From Mytilus galloprovincialis (Eukaryota; Mollusca; Bivalvia; Mytilida; Mytilidae): a stretch of DNA of 64,000 nt. Each line of letters opens with the position of its first letter. Position 1 is the first letter of the stretch. The notes beneath the pieces were generated by a model. The model saw nothing but the letters and a program-made list of their open reading frames with translations. It made no database searches and had not been told where the DNA came from. The translations under genes and the position numbers were made by a program. Location: contig NC_134847.1 of the NCBI RefSeq assembly GCF_965363235.1, positions 55,150,439-55,214,438 of the forward strand. The letters are read 5' to 3'. Of the stretch, positions 33,346-47,154 are shown in pieces.

Positions 33346-36300
33346 TCCCATTTATTTGTTTTGTTATCCTGTCATATAAAGTAGTCATTTTGATGTTATA
33401 TTAGATATTGTAATTAAAGCGGGAGGTTTGTCAAGTCCCAAAACCAGGTTTCACCCACATTTCTTTTCTTAAAATGTCCTGTTTCAAGTCAGAAAAATAG
33501 ACATTGTTATGTTATAGATTGTGTCTGTGTGAGTTGCATTTTAGTGTCATGTTTCTCTTGTATCGTTGTTTCTCCTCATATATTTGATGTGTTTCCCTCA
33601 GTTTTAGTTTGTAACCCGGATATGGTTTTTTTCTCAATCAAGGGATAAATTTCGAAAAATACTATTGTTGCCTTTATGAACGTAACCATTGTGACAATAA
33701 ATTATTTGAAAACAATATAAAAATTACCAGAGGAGGGTTGTAATTGATAAACGCAAAAACGGTTAAGTATCGAAAACGTAAGATTGCAGAACTGCAAATT
33801 CGCGAAAACCCAAAGGCGTAAATGCCCAAAATGCGACGTTCGAAAAACAAAAAGTGAAAACATTTTTTGTGTTTTTGCGGTTTTTTTTTTTTAATTTTCG
33901 ACTTCGCGTCTTCTACGTTTTCGCTTTAAAGAATATTGAAGGGGAAATGCTAAGGGACCCGAACTGGTTATCGTAGCTTTGGCTTATCTCTAGTAAATTT
34001 GCAATCTCAAGATTACTTTTCGCCTATTGTCCTTGTTTGTCTTTGAATAATCTCCTAATTTGAATATGTCTTTCAATAATACATTCTGATATATGCTTAT
34101 ACATATATGATTTATATTTGAGTATTAGTAGATATAATTTTTTTATTCATATAGTTATTTGTGTATTTATAGAGCTTTATTAATACTTGATTTAATCCAA
34201 ATGAGTTACTTATCATTTAAGCGTTGTTATGATTTACTTGTTTGGTTTGATGATGTAAATGTAATATATGACAGAATTATCAGGTGGAAATGCCAGTCAA
34301 GGCCAGAAAAATAAATATGTGTCGATCCTAATGCATTTCCGTCCGTCAGCCCGTCAATTCGTATCAGGTAAAAGAATTGATTTACAATAGTTTTTGGTCA
34401 CTTCCACCTGAAACTTTGTACAAATATTTATCATGGAAAGTAAAGGTTAACATATATAACAATTAGGATTTTGTCCATTATTGCACAGTTCACTGAACAT
34501 GGATATATGATAGTTTAAAGTTAAGCTCTATATATTTTGTGATCACATTAACTCGAAACTTAGTCCAAATGTTTGTCACAATTAAGTAAACTGTTTGATA
34601 TATAATTCTTATATGATTTTCATATCTTTAAATACTTGATTGGTCAACTAGATTTTCTCTCTGGTTGGCACTTCTATCAACCATGTTTCTTAAACTACTT
34701 TTTTTTACTGAACTCCGAGGAAAAGTCAAAACGGAAGTCCCTAATCAAATGGTAAACAGAGATTTATAAAACAAAACATAACAGTTGTTTCTATTTGTAT
34801 GCATATATAAGAAAGATGAATAATGCATTAAATCTTTAACAAATATATAAAAAATTAAAAGTTATATAAATAAAGGCAATAGTAGTATACCGCTGTTCAA
34901 AACTCATAAATCCGCGTCATACGAATGAAAAACTTTCAATCGAACGATTATATCGTTACTTGTAAGCCTCATATTCTGATAATATCTTATGAAAATGAAA
35001 ATTGTGATGAACATGCTATTTAATTTTAAAATTAGTTGCATTTATCGAACATTTCTGGATTTCAAAAACACAATATGGCGGACTACTCCTTAGTTACGAC
35101 ATGTCAATATTGAGCATTTGGTGGTAAATATGGTAGATCGAATAAAAAAATGTAACTTTAAAATCGCGAATGTTTAGCTGAGAATTATAAGGATTAAACA
35201 CATTTTTTCAAGGGGATATTATTAGTTACACAGGGCTCAATTGTCCTAATACGAGAATTTATCGGGTCAATAAAACTCATATCGGGTGAGGCGAAGCCAA
35301 ACCCAATATGAATTTTATTGACCCGATAAATTCCGTATTAGGATAATTGAACACTGTGTAACGAATTAATCCTGATTTTGTTATATTACATATCATAATA
35401 TTTAAATACAGTATTAGGACAATATCAACCAAATATATTTTAGATATTTAATCTAAAACTGTGAAAAATTCAAAATATTAGGACTTTTTTTTAAATTTTC
35501 TTTTTTTCATTAGGTCAATGTTATAAGGGAGATAATTCCAATTGGCGTAATAAATAAGGGAGATAATTCCAATTGACGTAATAAAAAATTGTACAGAAAT
35601 TTATTAGGACAATATCAGACAATCAAATTGAGAGAAATTACTTTAAATCAGGATAATCATGTGTATACCAGTGCTCTTACTCAAAAACTTAACATAAAAG
35701 TTGACTATAATTCATATTGTGAGTAAATCGCCCTGTTTTACACATAAATAAATATATATCATCTAGAAAAAAATGTGTTTAATCGAATAACATTCCAAAG
35801 TAAGGGCTTTTACCAACAGGTCCCGGTTCACTAAACATTTGGGAATAAAATAGTAGTGTATCTTGACCAAGGTATGTTGTCCTTAATACATACTGTAAAT
35901 AAACTAAAAAGCTTCACTTTGGATTAACGGTATTCAAACATTAGGAATACTGTATCAAACAATGTTTTCAGTCATGGCTGACTAAGAACATGATGCAGTA
36001 CATTTTAATATGTGTGGCAAGTAATGATCTCCAGTAATTACACGCAGTTTCAATTACAAAAAAAGGTGACTGAATATGGTGAGATAAAACTTTTGTTTTT
36101 AAATGTTTATTCTCGTCATTTGTGGTGTTTGCTGCACCTACGTAAGTTTGAAACATTTTTGTATGTTGTGGTCTGTTTCTTGCTGATATTAACAGCAACA
36201 TTTTAACAGTATCGACCAATTTCAGTACCATTTCAGTTAATGCTTGCTTTTTATTGAGGTTAACTGCAAATTGCTTCAATACAACATTTAATATTAATGT

Positions 36301-38819
36301 TAGATAAAAGATAAAGATTTTCAAATTTTTGAATTATTGGAAAAAAGCATTCATAAATTTATAACGGTACCTACCTGCTATGTTAAAGGTTTAGTGCCTG
36401 TGCATTTCAAACAGGAAGTTTCACGGGTAGTCAACTTTCAAATTTATCTTTTTCCCCGGGAAAAGTAATTTAAGTAGCATTCTATTTTGATATATTGTGA
36501 TTCTGAAAAATGTGGCTTTTAAAACCTTATGTCATGCAATTTAAGTAAAAATGATAGGTACATAATAAACGAAAATTTTAATCTTTTGATCAAATCATTT
36601 ACAGACAACATCAGTATTCACACTCAACTATTTTTCAAAAAGAAATTTCATTGGAGGTCAAGTTGAAATTTGATAGTTGACCGCTTTCCTATCACAAGTT
36701 ACAAATTTGAACTGTATCCAATAAAGCTATTCTCGCTTAATAGTGCTTTATGAAAATTAAAATCTAGTCTTCATTTCAAAGTTATACAATAGCCGGCTCA
36801 AAATTAAACACAAATTTAAAGTATAGATAATAATTATAAATATTAAATTATGTTATAAATATTTAATCCTAAAAAAGCGATAAGGATAATTTTCGTAAGG
36901 ATGTTACTGTGGGTTCTTTTTATACAGCTTTTACCCACTTAATCTGAATGTATTTTCTGTTTCTTCGTATCATTTGTTCTAATGTTCGGGAATTAATCGT
37001 AACAAGGAAAACACTTACTTTTGTAATTATCTGCCTATGTTCATATGGTATTTCAATAAAATAATAAGAAGATTTGGTATGATTGCCAATGAGACAACTC
37101 AAGTTCGGCTATGTTTACATGGTTTGAAAGACTATACTTTCGCCCTGTCAAAATCTTCGGAAAAGTACGGCAATTGAAATATTGCCTGCAAGTACGACGA
37201 ACTTTAGTTTAGATTTCCCGTATGGAGTGACTTTTGGCAGGTACAAGATATCAACCGCCAGGACAGAAAAGGTAAGCAACCCTTGAATTTAGAAAAGTAG
37301 TAATCGATTCAGAAAGAAAAAAATGATACATATAATTCTGAAACAATTGGTATGACAAAGTTTGATAAAAATTATAAACGCATTGGAAACATAAAAAAGT
37401 CACATCGCTCTATTTTCTCACTTAATTCTAATCAAAATATTTTTTGTCATTTGCATGTTAATAATTCATTAAATATTTAGTTTTATATAATACATGCAGT
37501 GGTTAAATACTTTCATTACCATTATGGACACGGAAACCTGGTTTTATGCATTCACCGAGCATGTTTGTCTTAAGGAAAATAAATTGTTGGTCGATGCATC
37601 ATTTTTCCACTTAGAGAACACTGGCATCACCTATTAAATTATAATTATAAAAAATCAAACACCTTAAAAAGAGATAAAAATATAAAACGAAAATAAATAG
37701 AATTGAATGAAAATATATAATATCTTTTTCCGAAATTCAAATAGGGGTTCCATGTTTAAAGCGTGTGAGATTTTGATGGTGATATATTTTTTTTCTCGTA
37801 TTTGTATAGAGTAATGGGGATTAATACATAATAAAAATATACACCCTTTCGAAGAAGGTAAAAGGCATTGTCCCGAAAAACGCAAAGTAGAAGAGTAAAA
37901 ACATCGTTCTCACTAATCAGGAAGTTGAAAAATGAACTTCCAAAAAGCAATTACGATTTATACAGAAAAAACGTATATATAATAGCCCATAGAAATTTAT
38001 TTGGGTGTCAAATGATACACTTTAAATACAAATAATTTGTTTTAACCTTGCTGTGACACAAACGTGATATTAAAGATAATAGCATTGTTCAATTCTGACC
38101 CTTTATACACTTTACACATTGTATTCTAAGGAGATTCCTCTGTAATATGAGACTTCACTACCACATTTAATAGCAAGTTCAATGTTTAAAATAAATAATG
38201 AATATACACTCGAATGAGGTTACTTTTCACATAATATCTGCATTAGAACTGTTTTTTAAAAATCTCATTCAGATATATATAGGCTGTATATTAAATATCA
38301 CCACACAGCTGTTACGGTAAATAGAAAAATGTCATTCATAAATATTTTGTTTTCAATTTGATATACATTTTTTAGATTATTTGATATTAAAAAATAAAAA
38401 TAATAAAAATTTACAAAATGAAATATTGAATTACATACATACACGACAATATCACTATGCTGTTGTAACTCATGTCATGTGAATCCAGTCAATTTGGTTT
38501 TTAAGGATAAGATATTCGGCAATTCTATGAAGTCAAGAAAACAATATTTGAAAAGCGGGGAAGATACCAACGTAAATGTACAAAACACCCCCTAAATATT
38601 AAGCCGACATAAAACCAGCTAATAGGTATAAATGAACCATCAGATGTTATCGTTTTCACTCGCTCACAAATGAAATGGTGTAAAATTAAACGTAGCACTA
38701 TGAAACAAAATGAAAGAAATCATAACTTCAACGTTGGAAACATTTTCAGTATGTAAAATTGTGTTATCCGCTCCTGCACCAAGGGCGGATAATTGTTTAC
38801 TAATTGTTTATTAAAGGAT
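33346..38819. other. Intergenic stretch, no gene seen
   Basis: A fragment of the 700/60000 repeat lies at 34710-34765 and a palindrome at 35225-35361. A tandem pair, AAGGGAGATAATTCCAATTG, occurs at 35525-35575. The open frames here (for example 35968-36324) have no recognisable domain, biased codon use or splice context. I see nothing else. Confidence 0.5.
35225..35361. repeat. Palindromic fold-back element
   Basis: The left arm TTACACAGGGCTCAATTGTC and a right arm whose complement begins TTACACAGTGTTCAATTATC pair over about 62 bp. The shared core is AATTTATCGGGTCAATAAAA. The centre is GAGGCGAAGCC. It is a MITE-like element without coding capacity. Confidence 0.8.
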
Positions 38820-39200
38820 GAATATGTAAAAGATGAAAAGATGTTCTTTTGTGATAACAGCAAACTTTCTTTCAAAGAAAAAGCAGTTCAAAGATTCTTC
38901 AGAAGAAGGATCAGTTTCATATATCTACACACGGTGTAAATGTTTGATCATCAAATACCCCCGGTATAAAAGACGCAGTCGATGAGGCGATAAATCTCCC
39001 GAAACGTGTATCCGAACAATAGAGAAATTCTGAAAATAGGAATTACAGTGACACAAATACAGATTACAGAGTTTATGTTCAATCAAATGCTGACTAAAGG
39101 AGTTATGGTGAATCCCATAATAAACGTCTTAGAGATGGTAACTACAGAAGTCGGGGTCGCGGAAGATTGTGATGATCATGCTTATGATGCAAATATGTTT
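38820..39200 (+). other. Possible broken coding fragment
   Basis: At 38822-38925 the plus strand reads DEYVKDEKMFFCDNSKLSFK and EKAVQRFFRRRISF. At 39020-39168 another frame reads RNSENRNYSDTNTDYRVYVQ with one stop and then SHNKRLRDGNYRSRGRGRL. The RG-rich end looks like a nucleic-acid-binding tail. It lies just upstream of a LINE relic and could be part of it, but no domain is recognised. Confidence 0.25.
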
Positions 39201-39494
39201 TAATTACTTTATAATTAAACATCTGGTTGTTAAAACTATAAGCTCTCAATACTATTTTTTTTTATTCAAAAAATAATTTTCAAAGGACATGTAAAAGTAA
39301 ATGGTTATTTTGTCATTATTGTTAGTTGATTGGTTGTTTTTTTATTATTATCCTTCAAAAAGATATGTAGAGGAAAACTATTCAATTCAATACTAAACAA
39401 AAGGCTTGATAATATTTAGAAACATATGATATCCTAAATTCATGTCATTTTTTTTTTCAGGTTAAAGTAGGATATATGATCACAAGTTTGTATT

Positions 39495-39740
39495 AAAAAG
39501 TATAATGGAAAAGTACACCTGTATGAAAGGTCGGAAACATTATGCTTGCTTTGTTGATTTCAAAATAGCGTTTGACAAAGTCATTCATTCTGGTTTAAGA
39601 TAAAAGTAATTAAAACATTATATAGGTGGTAATTTCTATGTGATCCTGAGAAATATGTACAATAAAAGTACATTATGTGTTAAAATAGGTAAGGTGCTTA
39701 CTCCTACTTGTCATTCTGCCCATCAAGAGCCCTTGATTGG
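39495..39740 (+). pseudogene. LINE reverse transcriptase relic
   Basis: The frame reads KGRKHYACFVDFKIAFDKVI and HSGLR, then after stops HYIGGNFYVILRNMYNKSTL and CVKIGKVLTPTCHSAHQEPL. This is the 'FVDF.KAFD.V.....L...' active-site strand (first catalytic Asp) and the following '.GG.FY..I..MY..S...VKIG...T' stretch of a non-LTR reverse transcriptase of the Jockey/CR1-like group. Two stops lie after HSGLR, and the downstream 'RQGC.LSP' region is not intact. It differs from the other RT family in this window. Confidence 0.75.
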
Positions 39741-39829
39741 AATACTGAATATTCTTATAGCTCTTATAAATTGTTATATTTCTTAAATTTTTTGGGGACC
39801 CTTTATAGATTGATTTTCGGTGCGAGCCA

Positions 39830-39935
39830 AGGATCCGTGTTGAAGACCGTACTTTGACCTATGATGGTTTATTTTTATAAATTGTGACTTGGATGGAGAG
39901 TTGTCTCATTGACACTAATACCACATCTTTTTTTT
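39830..39935 (+). repeat. 3' fragment of the dispersed mussel-type repeat, variant subfamily
   Basis: TTGAAGACCGTACTTTGACC, AATTGTGACTTGGATGGAGA and GTTGTCTCATTGACACTAAT form a variant shared with 41843-41940 (inverted) and 59700-59815. It has 'GTGACTTGGATG' where the main type has 'GGTCTCTTGTG'. Confidence 0.65.
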
Positions 39936-39939
39936 ATTA

Positions 39940-42900
39940 TCTATAGTCATGTACGTCTAGACATCAGCTACTATACTTGTTTAATTGTATATGTTAAATG
40001 AAGGAAATACTATTAAAATTGAATATATTGTACAAGTTCATATTTTAACGGCGTTTTCCATAATGAGTACTTTTTTTTAACTGGATGATTTAACATTGCA
40101 TCTTTTTATTGGCTGACATATTATTTAGCTGACTGTATACTGAGCAAATATTATACTGGTGTTACACAAGGATCAATTTCGTTTACAATGTTATTCCATT
40201 ATTATTTGATTTAATTTCTTTTTCTTCATATTTTATTGAGGCTTATTTTCATATCAGGTTATATAATGATAACTTCGGTATAAAACAAAGGTGTCAAACA
40301 TTCTATTGACGACGGTACGTCATTTAAGTCTCATATCCATTGAATTAGAAAATAAGCAGGTATATATTTGTCTATTAAAAGTAAACTAAATGAAAACGAA
40401 AAGAGATGATGTATCAATTATTTACAAATAATCACTACACACACATGGAAAAAACAAGTATGTTAATATAACATGTATAAGGGATTGCGTTTTCATTTTT
40501 GTTCTTCGTCTCAAAGCAATAGTGAGGTCGTCAACTGCATTCATAAGTTCATATATATACATTAGCAGTAATTTACACTGTTCCATATAGAGACACATCC
40601 ATTCTCAATCACTAATTCTATTAAACTCTCTCGAATCTCAATATTCACTAATAGTACTGCAACTGACATCGAAAAAGACGAAAGTTAACGAAATTAAAAT
40701 GGTCCGGAATAACACACGGCTGCAAATTGTTTTAAATGATAGAATAATATCTATATTTTAATTTCCGTCTGGTCGTAAAAAGTTTCTATGGTCACATATT
40801 GGTATTTTATCCCTTTAATGGGGGTACCTCTCAATTTACGGTTTTGGGTAGTTACCTTAAAATCCAGAAATATATTTTTTGGTTAAATTTCCCGCTATTT
40901 TTGTAAATATTTTCTATGCACATATCATCAAGGATCATCGGAATGATTAAGACATAAATATAATACCATCTCCAAATAAAACTTTCAAATTTAAAGTTGG
41001 CTGTTTTTTTAGATAGAAATTTAATGCGTTTTTCTTTGAAAACGAGAAAACATATGATTCAAAAACAGTATTTGACATTTAAGAGGACAAAACATATTAA
41101 TGCGATACTGCATGCAAATTTTGTTGGGCAAATTCCAAATAATTTTGTCAAAAACTCAAAAATAAAAACATCATTTGTACCTTTTTTAATTACGGAAATG
41201 TCCTATCCGTCAATCAGCTCCGCCATTTATTTTTTCCTTCACAATGAATTTGATAGTTTCGATGTGATTATGTAGATTTTGTAGGGGAAGTTAATTTATT
41301 TTTGAGTGATTTGAATATATATAGTAGTTCTTTTGTGTATTTTCTGTAAATAAGTTATATTTTTGTTAATAAAATTTTGACTTTTTATAATAGTTAACCA
41401 AATCCTTCGGATAAGAGGTTTTTCCTGATAATGACTATAGTTGATATTGTGTGAAAATACATTGTATGTCAATGTTTAACTTCAGGTCAATTAATATGCA
41501 TGCAAGTGGTCGGGGAAAAAGTACTATTAAAGTTTCGCAGAGATTTGGTGTGTGACAAGGTGATGCTACAACCAACTTCTACGATTGTGACACCTAACAA
41601 TTCAGATACAGTGGGGCCAAGGGATATGAAATGTAGAGTTTAGCTCTGAACTCAATATAGGGGATGACATATCTGCTGCAGGATTGAAGTCTATGTTAAG
41701 ACCAAGGTGTGTCTGAAATATGAAGGATACATTAAAAGAAGAACAAGTACTTCACCCTGCCGCCAGTGCTCTTATGAGCTATGTTCTCGGTTGGGTATTT
41801 CTATGGAAATGATGCTCGCATAGCTTCTTAATAGACATAGGAAGATGTGGTATGAGTGCCAATGATACAACACACCATCCAAGTCACAATTTATAAAAGT
41901 AAACCATTATAGGTCACGGTCCGGTCTTCATCAGGCTTTAAAGTTCATTTGTTAGTTAATTGAAGAAAAATAACACAAAGGCGCTTCTGAGCCGTATATT
42001 GTCCCAAAAGATAACAAAAATTCGTAAATGTATGGCTATTACAAAATCAATCGTTTCTGTAGCAACATTCGCCCCATTACATTTGGGATTGGTCGTGCAG
42101 ATATATCATGTATATTCATATGGGAATATGGGTCACGAACATTGATCGAAACTTTGTACTCACATTGCTTTTGTGTTTCCTATGCAAAGGTAAGACTTTA
42201 TCTAACGAGTTTGACTGAATCAAAACGGTATTTACGCTCCAGATGGCATTTGTACCCTACCAAGAATTTACTCACGTTTTTTTGGTACATTTCTACCCTC
42301 CTATATATCAGTACTGTTCGGCAAGACAGAAAACTTATAATGTTATACTTTCTGTTTATTCAGTACTGTTTTTGACAGTACTGTTTCAGTACTGATTTTG
42401 ACAGTACTGTTTCAAAAACTGTGTTTGTTTTGAACAAACTCTGTCCTGCTCCGAACGTTTTCTTGTAAATAAAGGGAAGTGTGTTGTAATACTAATACGC
42501 GTACTGAATCCGCATATGCTGACTAAGAGATTGATTCATGTCCCTATTAAAGAAAACTTAAGCTATTGTGTGTCGCTTTTAAACGTTATATAAGGATCAA
42601 GACTGATTTTGAATTACAACATTAGAAAATTGGCATTACATTGTATAATTTTTCATCCTTCCCTTAAAAAAATGATGAGTTAACTTTTTCACTAGGAGTA
42701 TCCCACTAAGACAAAATGTTCATGCACCAAACTGACTTTGTTTTACACTCAACCAAACCCCTAGTCAAGGCAAGTAACACTTATGATTTTATCTTAAACG
42801 TCGCATTCGCCTCGGGTGACTATGGTATATTTTGTGTTATAACTAAAAATGTCCAGACTTTGCAAATACACAATATGTATTTATCTATAACAAGATACTA

Positions 42901-43990
42901 ATTTTCACAAAATACACAACCCTTTAGATGCAAGATTTAAAAACACTGTTTTAGCGCTTGAATTTAGTTTTTTTCAAAGATAGAAAAAATATTGAAATAA
43001 TTTGATAAACTGGTGTTTTATAGTTTAGAAAATAATTCTGTAATATACTGTAATGGAACACTATACACAATATGAAAGTTTATGGATGTGAAAAGGTCAA
43101 GGCCACTTCTTCTTTTGCTATGTCATAAATGGAAAAAAATCAGAATGTTCCCAATGAACGCCATTTTGTAATGGCAGCTCTTCATATAAATAGTAAAATT
43201 TGTCGTTTTAACATCGTTTATAGCATATGCTTATGATTGAATCGTTTTTGTAGCATTCTATTGAATAAATATCAGAAGAAAATTTCTTCTTTTTGTCCTT
43301 GTGATTGAAATATTGATATTTTTAGGTCTGACCTTTGACCTCAATTTCACAAAAATGTGACCACTCTGGATTTTTACGACCCAACTTTTTTTTATTGTAC
43401 ACGTTTTTCTCTTTCCATCGATATATAGTTTAGGTGCGTGTTCTTCCAGACCATTAAAGTTTTAAAAAATGAACTCTGGTTGCAGTACTATAACTTTTAT
43501 CATCCGTTAAACGTTCCAAAAAGCCATCTGTTTCAGGGTGGTATGCTGTTCTATAATTTTACAAAATTCTTTCATAAGGCTTGATCGAAAGTTTTTAACT
43601 GTCATGACGACAAACAACTTCTTCTATAAAACATTTTCATTAACACTATAAAATTATTTCCTAAATTTACGTTGCATGAAAATTCACACAGAATATCTAA
43701 TTTTATAATACACGGATACAAACAATTTCTAGTTACATGAACATTATATACAAAATCACACTTATTTTCCAATCTTGAATTCAACATTTGCTTTGCAATG
43801 ATTTCAATTTTATCACCATACACACATTATTTACTTCAGATACATGCCTCCTATTAACAAGGCACTGACTGTTGATTCAGTATCAACTAACATAAGACAC
43901 TTTTCGCATTTACTCATCATCCTCTAATTTTTCGACACAAAACTTCGGATTTGAATAACAGGTCCTACCATTTTACATTACAACATCTGA
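39940..43990. other. Intergenic stretch, no gene seen
   Basis: The only structure supported here is the repeat fragment at 41843-41940 (minus, AGGAAGATGTGGTATGAGTG) and two copies of CAGTACTG-rich words near 42350-42410. Several short open frames lack any domain or splice context. Confidence 0.5.
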
Positions 43991-44029
43991 AATAACCTTG
44001 GCGAGACAAGATTTTTCAGTACTAATTTC

Positions 44030-44760
44030 CACATCATTTAGAACAAACGTCGCGACAGACGAATTTCCAAAATTTCTATTTCCTCATTTTCTTTTTCACC
44101 ATCTGAAATAACCTCCATTCAGAACAGACGTCGCGACAGACCAATTTCCGAATTTTTATTTCCACATACTTTAGAAAGATTCATGTCCTTTTCCTTTACA
44201 ACATCTGACATAAGCTTCATTCAGAACAGACGTCGCGACAGACGAATTTCCAAAATTTCCTTTTTCAGTAGTAAATTTCACATCATCAGAACAGACGTCG
44301 CGATATACGAATTTCCGATATTTCCTCTTTCAAAAACTTTAGGAGGATTAATTTCCTTTTCTGCTGCCTTCCCTCCCGTTAAGGAAGCAGCTCCTAGTTT
44401 CCCGACATATATGAAGAATTCTTCGTCGAGTCTTCTCCGTGTGTCCAACTTTCATATAGTAATTGCAAATCGGCCTACTGTCGGAATCGCGTAGATTTCT
44501 GTTACTTTCATATTCACGTTCTCTTCTTTGTCTTCTCAATTGTTGAAAACTATTCTTACGATTTCCAAAACCATCTCTTCCTCTATGCATTTCAAACACT
44601 TTAAATTGTTCAGAAGAATCTTTAATTTGGTGTTGTCTTCGAAATTGTTATTATCAATTGCGCATGATACTGTTAATTTGTCCCGATGTTACATTCTTCT
44701 CTTCTGATCTATTTCTTCTTGGCCGTCCTTTAGGTAGGATATTGAAGAGTTAACAGTTAA
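44030..44760 (-). mobile_element. Broken gag-like fossil fragment with internal repeats
   Basis: The minus strand near 44440-44500 resembles a zinc-knuckle stretch (RPICNYYMKVGHTEKT). This suggests the nucleocapsid-like part of an old retroelement, possibly LTR-type. It is broken and only a small part is left. Next to it, 44030-44320 holds four copies of a unit built around GACGTCGCGACAGAC (near 44049, 44130, 44232 and 44294). No matching terminal repeats were recognised. Family and age are uncertain. Confidence 0.35.
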
Positions 44761-45369
44761 AGTCCAAAATGTTTAATTAAAATCCAAAATAAATCCCGTC
44801 GCTGGCCACTTTAATGTCACGGAGCTCTTCTAAGGCACTGGCTTTAAAAACTTTCATATATACATACATTATACGGCTTCTAATTAGAAATGATTACAGT
44901 TAAAACACAGCTGCATCATATATTAAATTTAACGGTCAATCAGACAGTTTGTTAAAGCTCATGAAAACAATAAATCTACAAATGCTTAACACGCTTGACC
45001 ATAGTAAATTAATGTGGGCAATTAAATACGGATCTGAGATAAGAAATAAATGTGCAAAGTTTCACCCTATGACATCTGCACTGAATAACACATATAATGT
45101 ACAGCTCCGTATATTATATGTAAAGTTTCCGAAAAAGGAATCCGATAAGTAGCCGCTATTAATTAAGGATAGCAATCAATTAACATATCGATTCACACTA
45201 ACATCATTCAAATTTTAAGAGCGATTCAAGATAGCTGAAAGAATAAATATGAAGCATCAAAGCGAAATACGGAGTAGGTTATAGAACATAAAAAGAAATG
45301 ACAAAAATATATAATAGATAATCCGAAAAGGCCTGCATTAGGTAGCACGTACAGGTATATGATATGTCG

Positions 45370-45480
45370 TATAAAAAAATAAGAATATATGATAAGATTG
45401 CCAATGGGACAACTAGTATATATCCACCCGAGACCAAATGCCGTGGATGTAATCAGCTATAAATAATAGTACGGCCTTCA
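45370..45480 (-). repeat. 3' fragment of the dispersed mussel-type repeat
   Basis: ATAAGATTGCCAATGGGACA and GTACGGCCTTCAAC match the family described at 3121-3300, inverted. Between 44760 and 46430 only this and a 700/60000-type fragment (45775-45835) are seen. Confidence 0.6.
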
Positions 45481-46429
45481 ACAGTTCACTGATTTCAAAG
45501 GCTCCAAATTGGCACATACATAATGTTTGCGAGCGCTCAATCCTCTTTTAACCTGATACAATGTTGTAACATCACACTGTAAAACTAATTTTAAAATCTA
45601 CTCCTTTTATTGAATTGGCACAATATAACAAACAATATAACCACAACAAGCACAACATACGGATCTTCGATAATCCGTAGTTTTTGAAAGCTAGTTCAAC
45701 TTCCAAAAACAAAAATAATCATGTTTTCCGTCTTAAAACGTCAATCAGTTCACATCAAAAAAGAAAAATCACAAACATTCTGAACCCCGAGGAAAGTTAA
45801 AAAAGAAAGTCCCTTTTCTAATGACAACAGGCTTGGTGAAGTGACGTGACTGAAGATCTGAAAATCGTAATCTTGTGCGATACCAAACTTTCAAAGTACT
45901 TTACACATTGCTTTTAAAGGTAACCGCATAGGTAGCGATTGAAAGATGAGACATACTAGTCTTAAAGCCCATAATTTAAAACTAACAACCGACTTTATAG
46001 TACTTCTCCTACATTCCTTAAATTACGTGAATCAAATGTTGACCAATCGCCTCAATATGAAATACACATTGAATGAATTCCACTTATTTATACCTACACG
46101 AACGAATTATTATCTATTATGTTCTACCTTCTTTAATATTGTTAAAACTGGTTTTTTAGTCATACAAGAAACATTTTGTTTTTAAAGAAATGATTGAAGT
46201 AAACACGTTTTAAAAAATCATGACAATATAATAGAACAGAAATACACAAAAGTATTAGAACTGAGAGTATATGAAGTATTCTAAGTGCAACACTACACAT
46301 AATTTGTGATTGAAGACAGGTCGAAACTTCCGAACACTTTTTTTTCTGCGTTATATTATGCTGAACAATTTGTAAATTCATACATAACATATTATATGGT
46401 GAGTCTTCATTGTCAGACTTCTGGTGACG

Positions 46430-46890
46430 CCGAGAGTTGACTTAGGTATCGATATGTAGTCATCCCTGGACTTCTGAAGTCTGACCGTAAACCCCTTAAT
46501 GGCGTTGTCAGTTTATTTTTAATCTATGAGTTTAACCGACCCTCTGGTATCTGTCGTCCCTCTTTGCTAATTTAAAGTTGGTCGTCCGTTTGCCATTGTT
46601 GGATGTTTAAATACGCTGCCACGCCCGGTTGGAATGGGGATATAAATCCGATCCTTCGTGTAGGCTGAGTACCACGCTTGCTGCACATTAAAAATGCTTG
46701 TATCATATTTTTGAGTTGTCCGTGACTAACATGTTACCAGGTAAAAAAATTCCATATCCAGAATACCTTCAGTCAAAATTTTCCACCTCTCATCCCGGAA
46801 GAATTCTTTCTATTATATCATGTTTAAGATTTAATATGTATGTAATATTTCCCACTTGACGTTAAGCAAGTATCAATCAATCAACCAATC
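46430..46890 (+). repeat. Dispersed repeat with a retroelement-tail-like string
   Basis: AATGGCGTTGTCAGTTTATT and GACCCTCTGGTATCTGTCGT resemble the untranslated tail region of the reverse transcriptase copies (compare CATGGCGTTCTCAGTTTAAT, minus strand, near 16010). The block continues with GAGTACCACGCTTGCTGCAC and ends in an ATCAATCAATCAACCAATCA simple repeat. Its class is uncertain. Confidence 0.45.
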
Positions 46891-47154
46891 ATTTTTTGAA
46901 AACGAAAACAAAAATGTCTTGTTTAGTACTCTATTTTTTTTTATTACACTATGTATGTACATTCACATGAATTAATTTATATTGCATTATACAAATTCAT
47001 AGAGCCATAACATTTCAAAATAATATGGTACATATGTATAACATAAATTGACGAAGATATTGTATAGCCAATTTTGGTAAACACATACTTTTCGGTAAAC
47101 ACATACTTTTTTGTAAAATACTTTATAATATAAATACATGTATGTTATTCCTCT

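Noticed and set aside
41500-41760. Possible coding stretch (LKYEGYIKR-like string)
   Set aside because: A passing likeness to a tRNA-modifying enzyme could not be extended. Stops interrupt all frames and no splice sites fit.
43310-43360. AGGTCA-type words as a separate regulatory element
   Set aside because: Only isolated half-sites are present, without the ordered cluster seen in the 1154-bp repeat.
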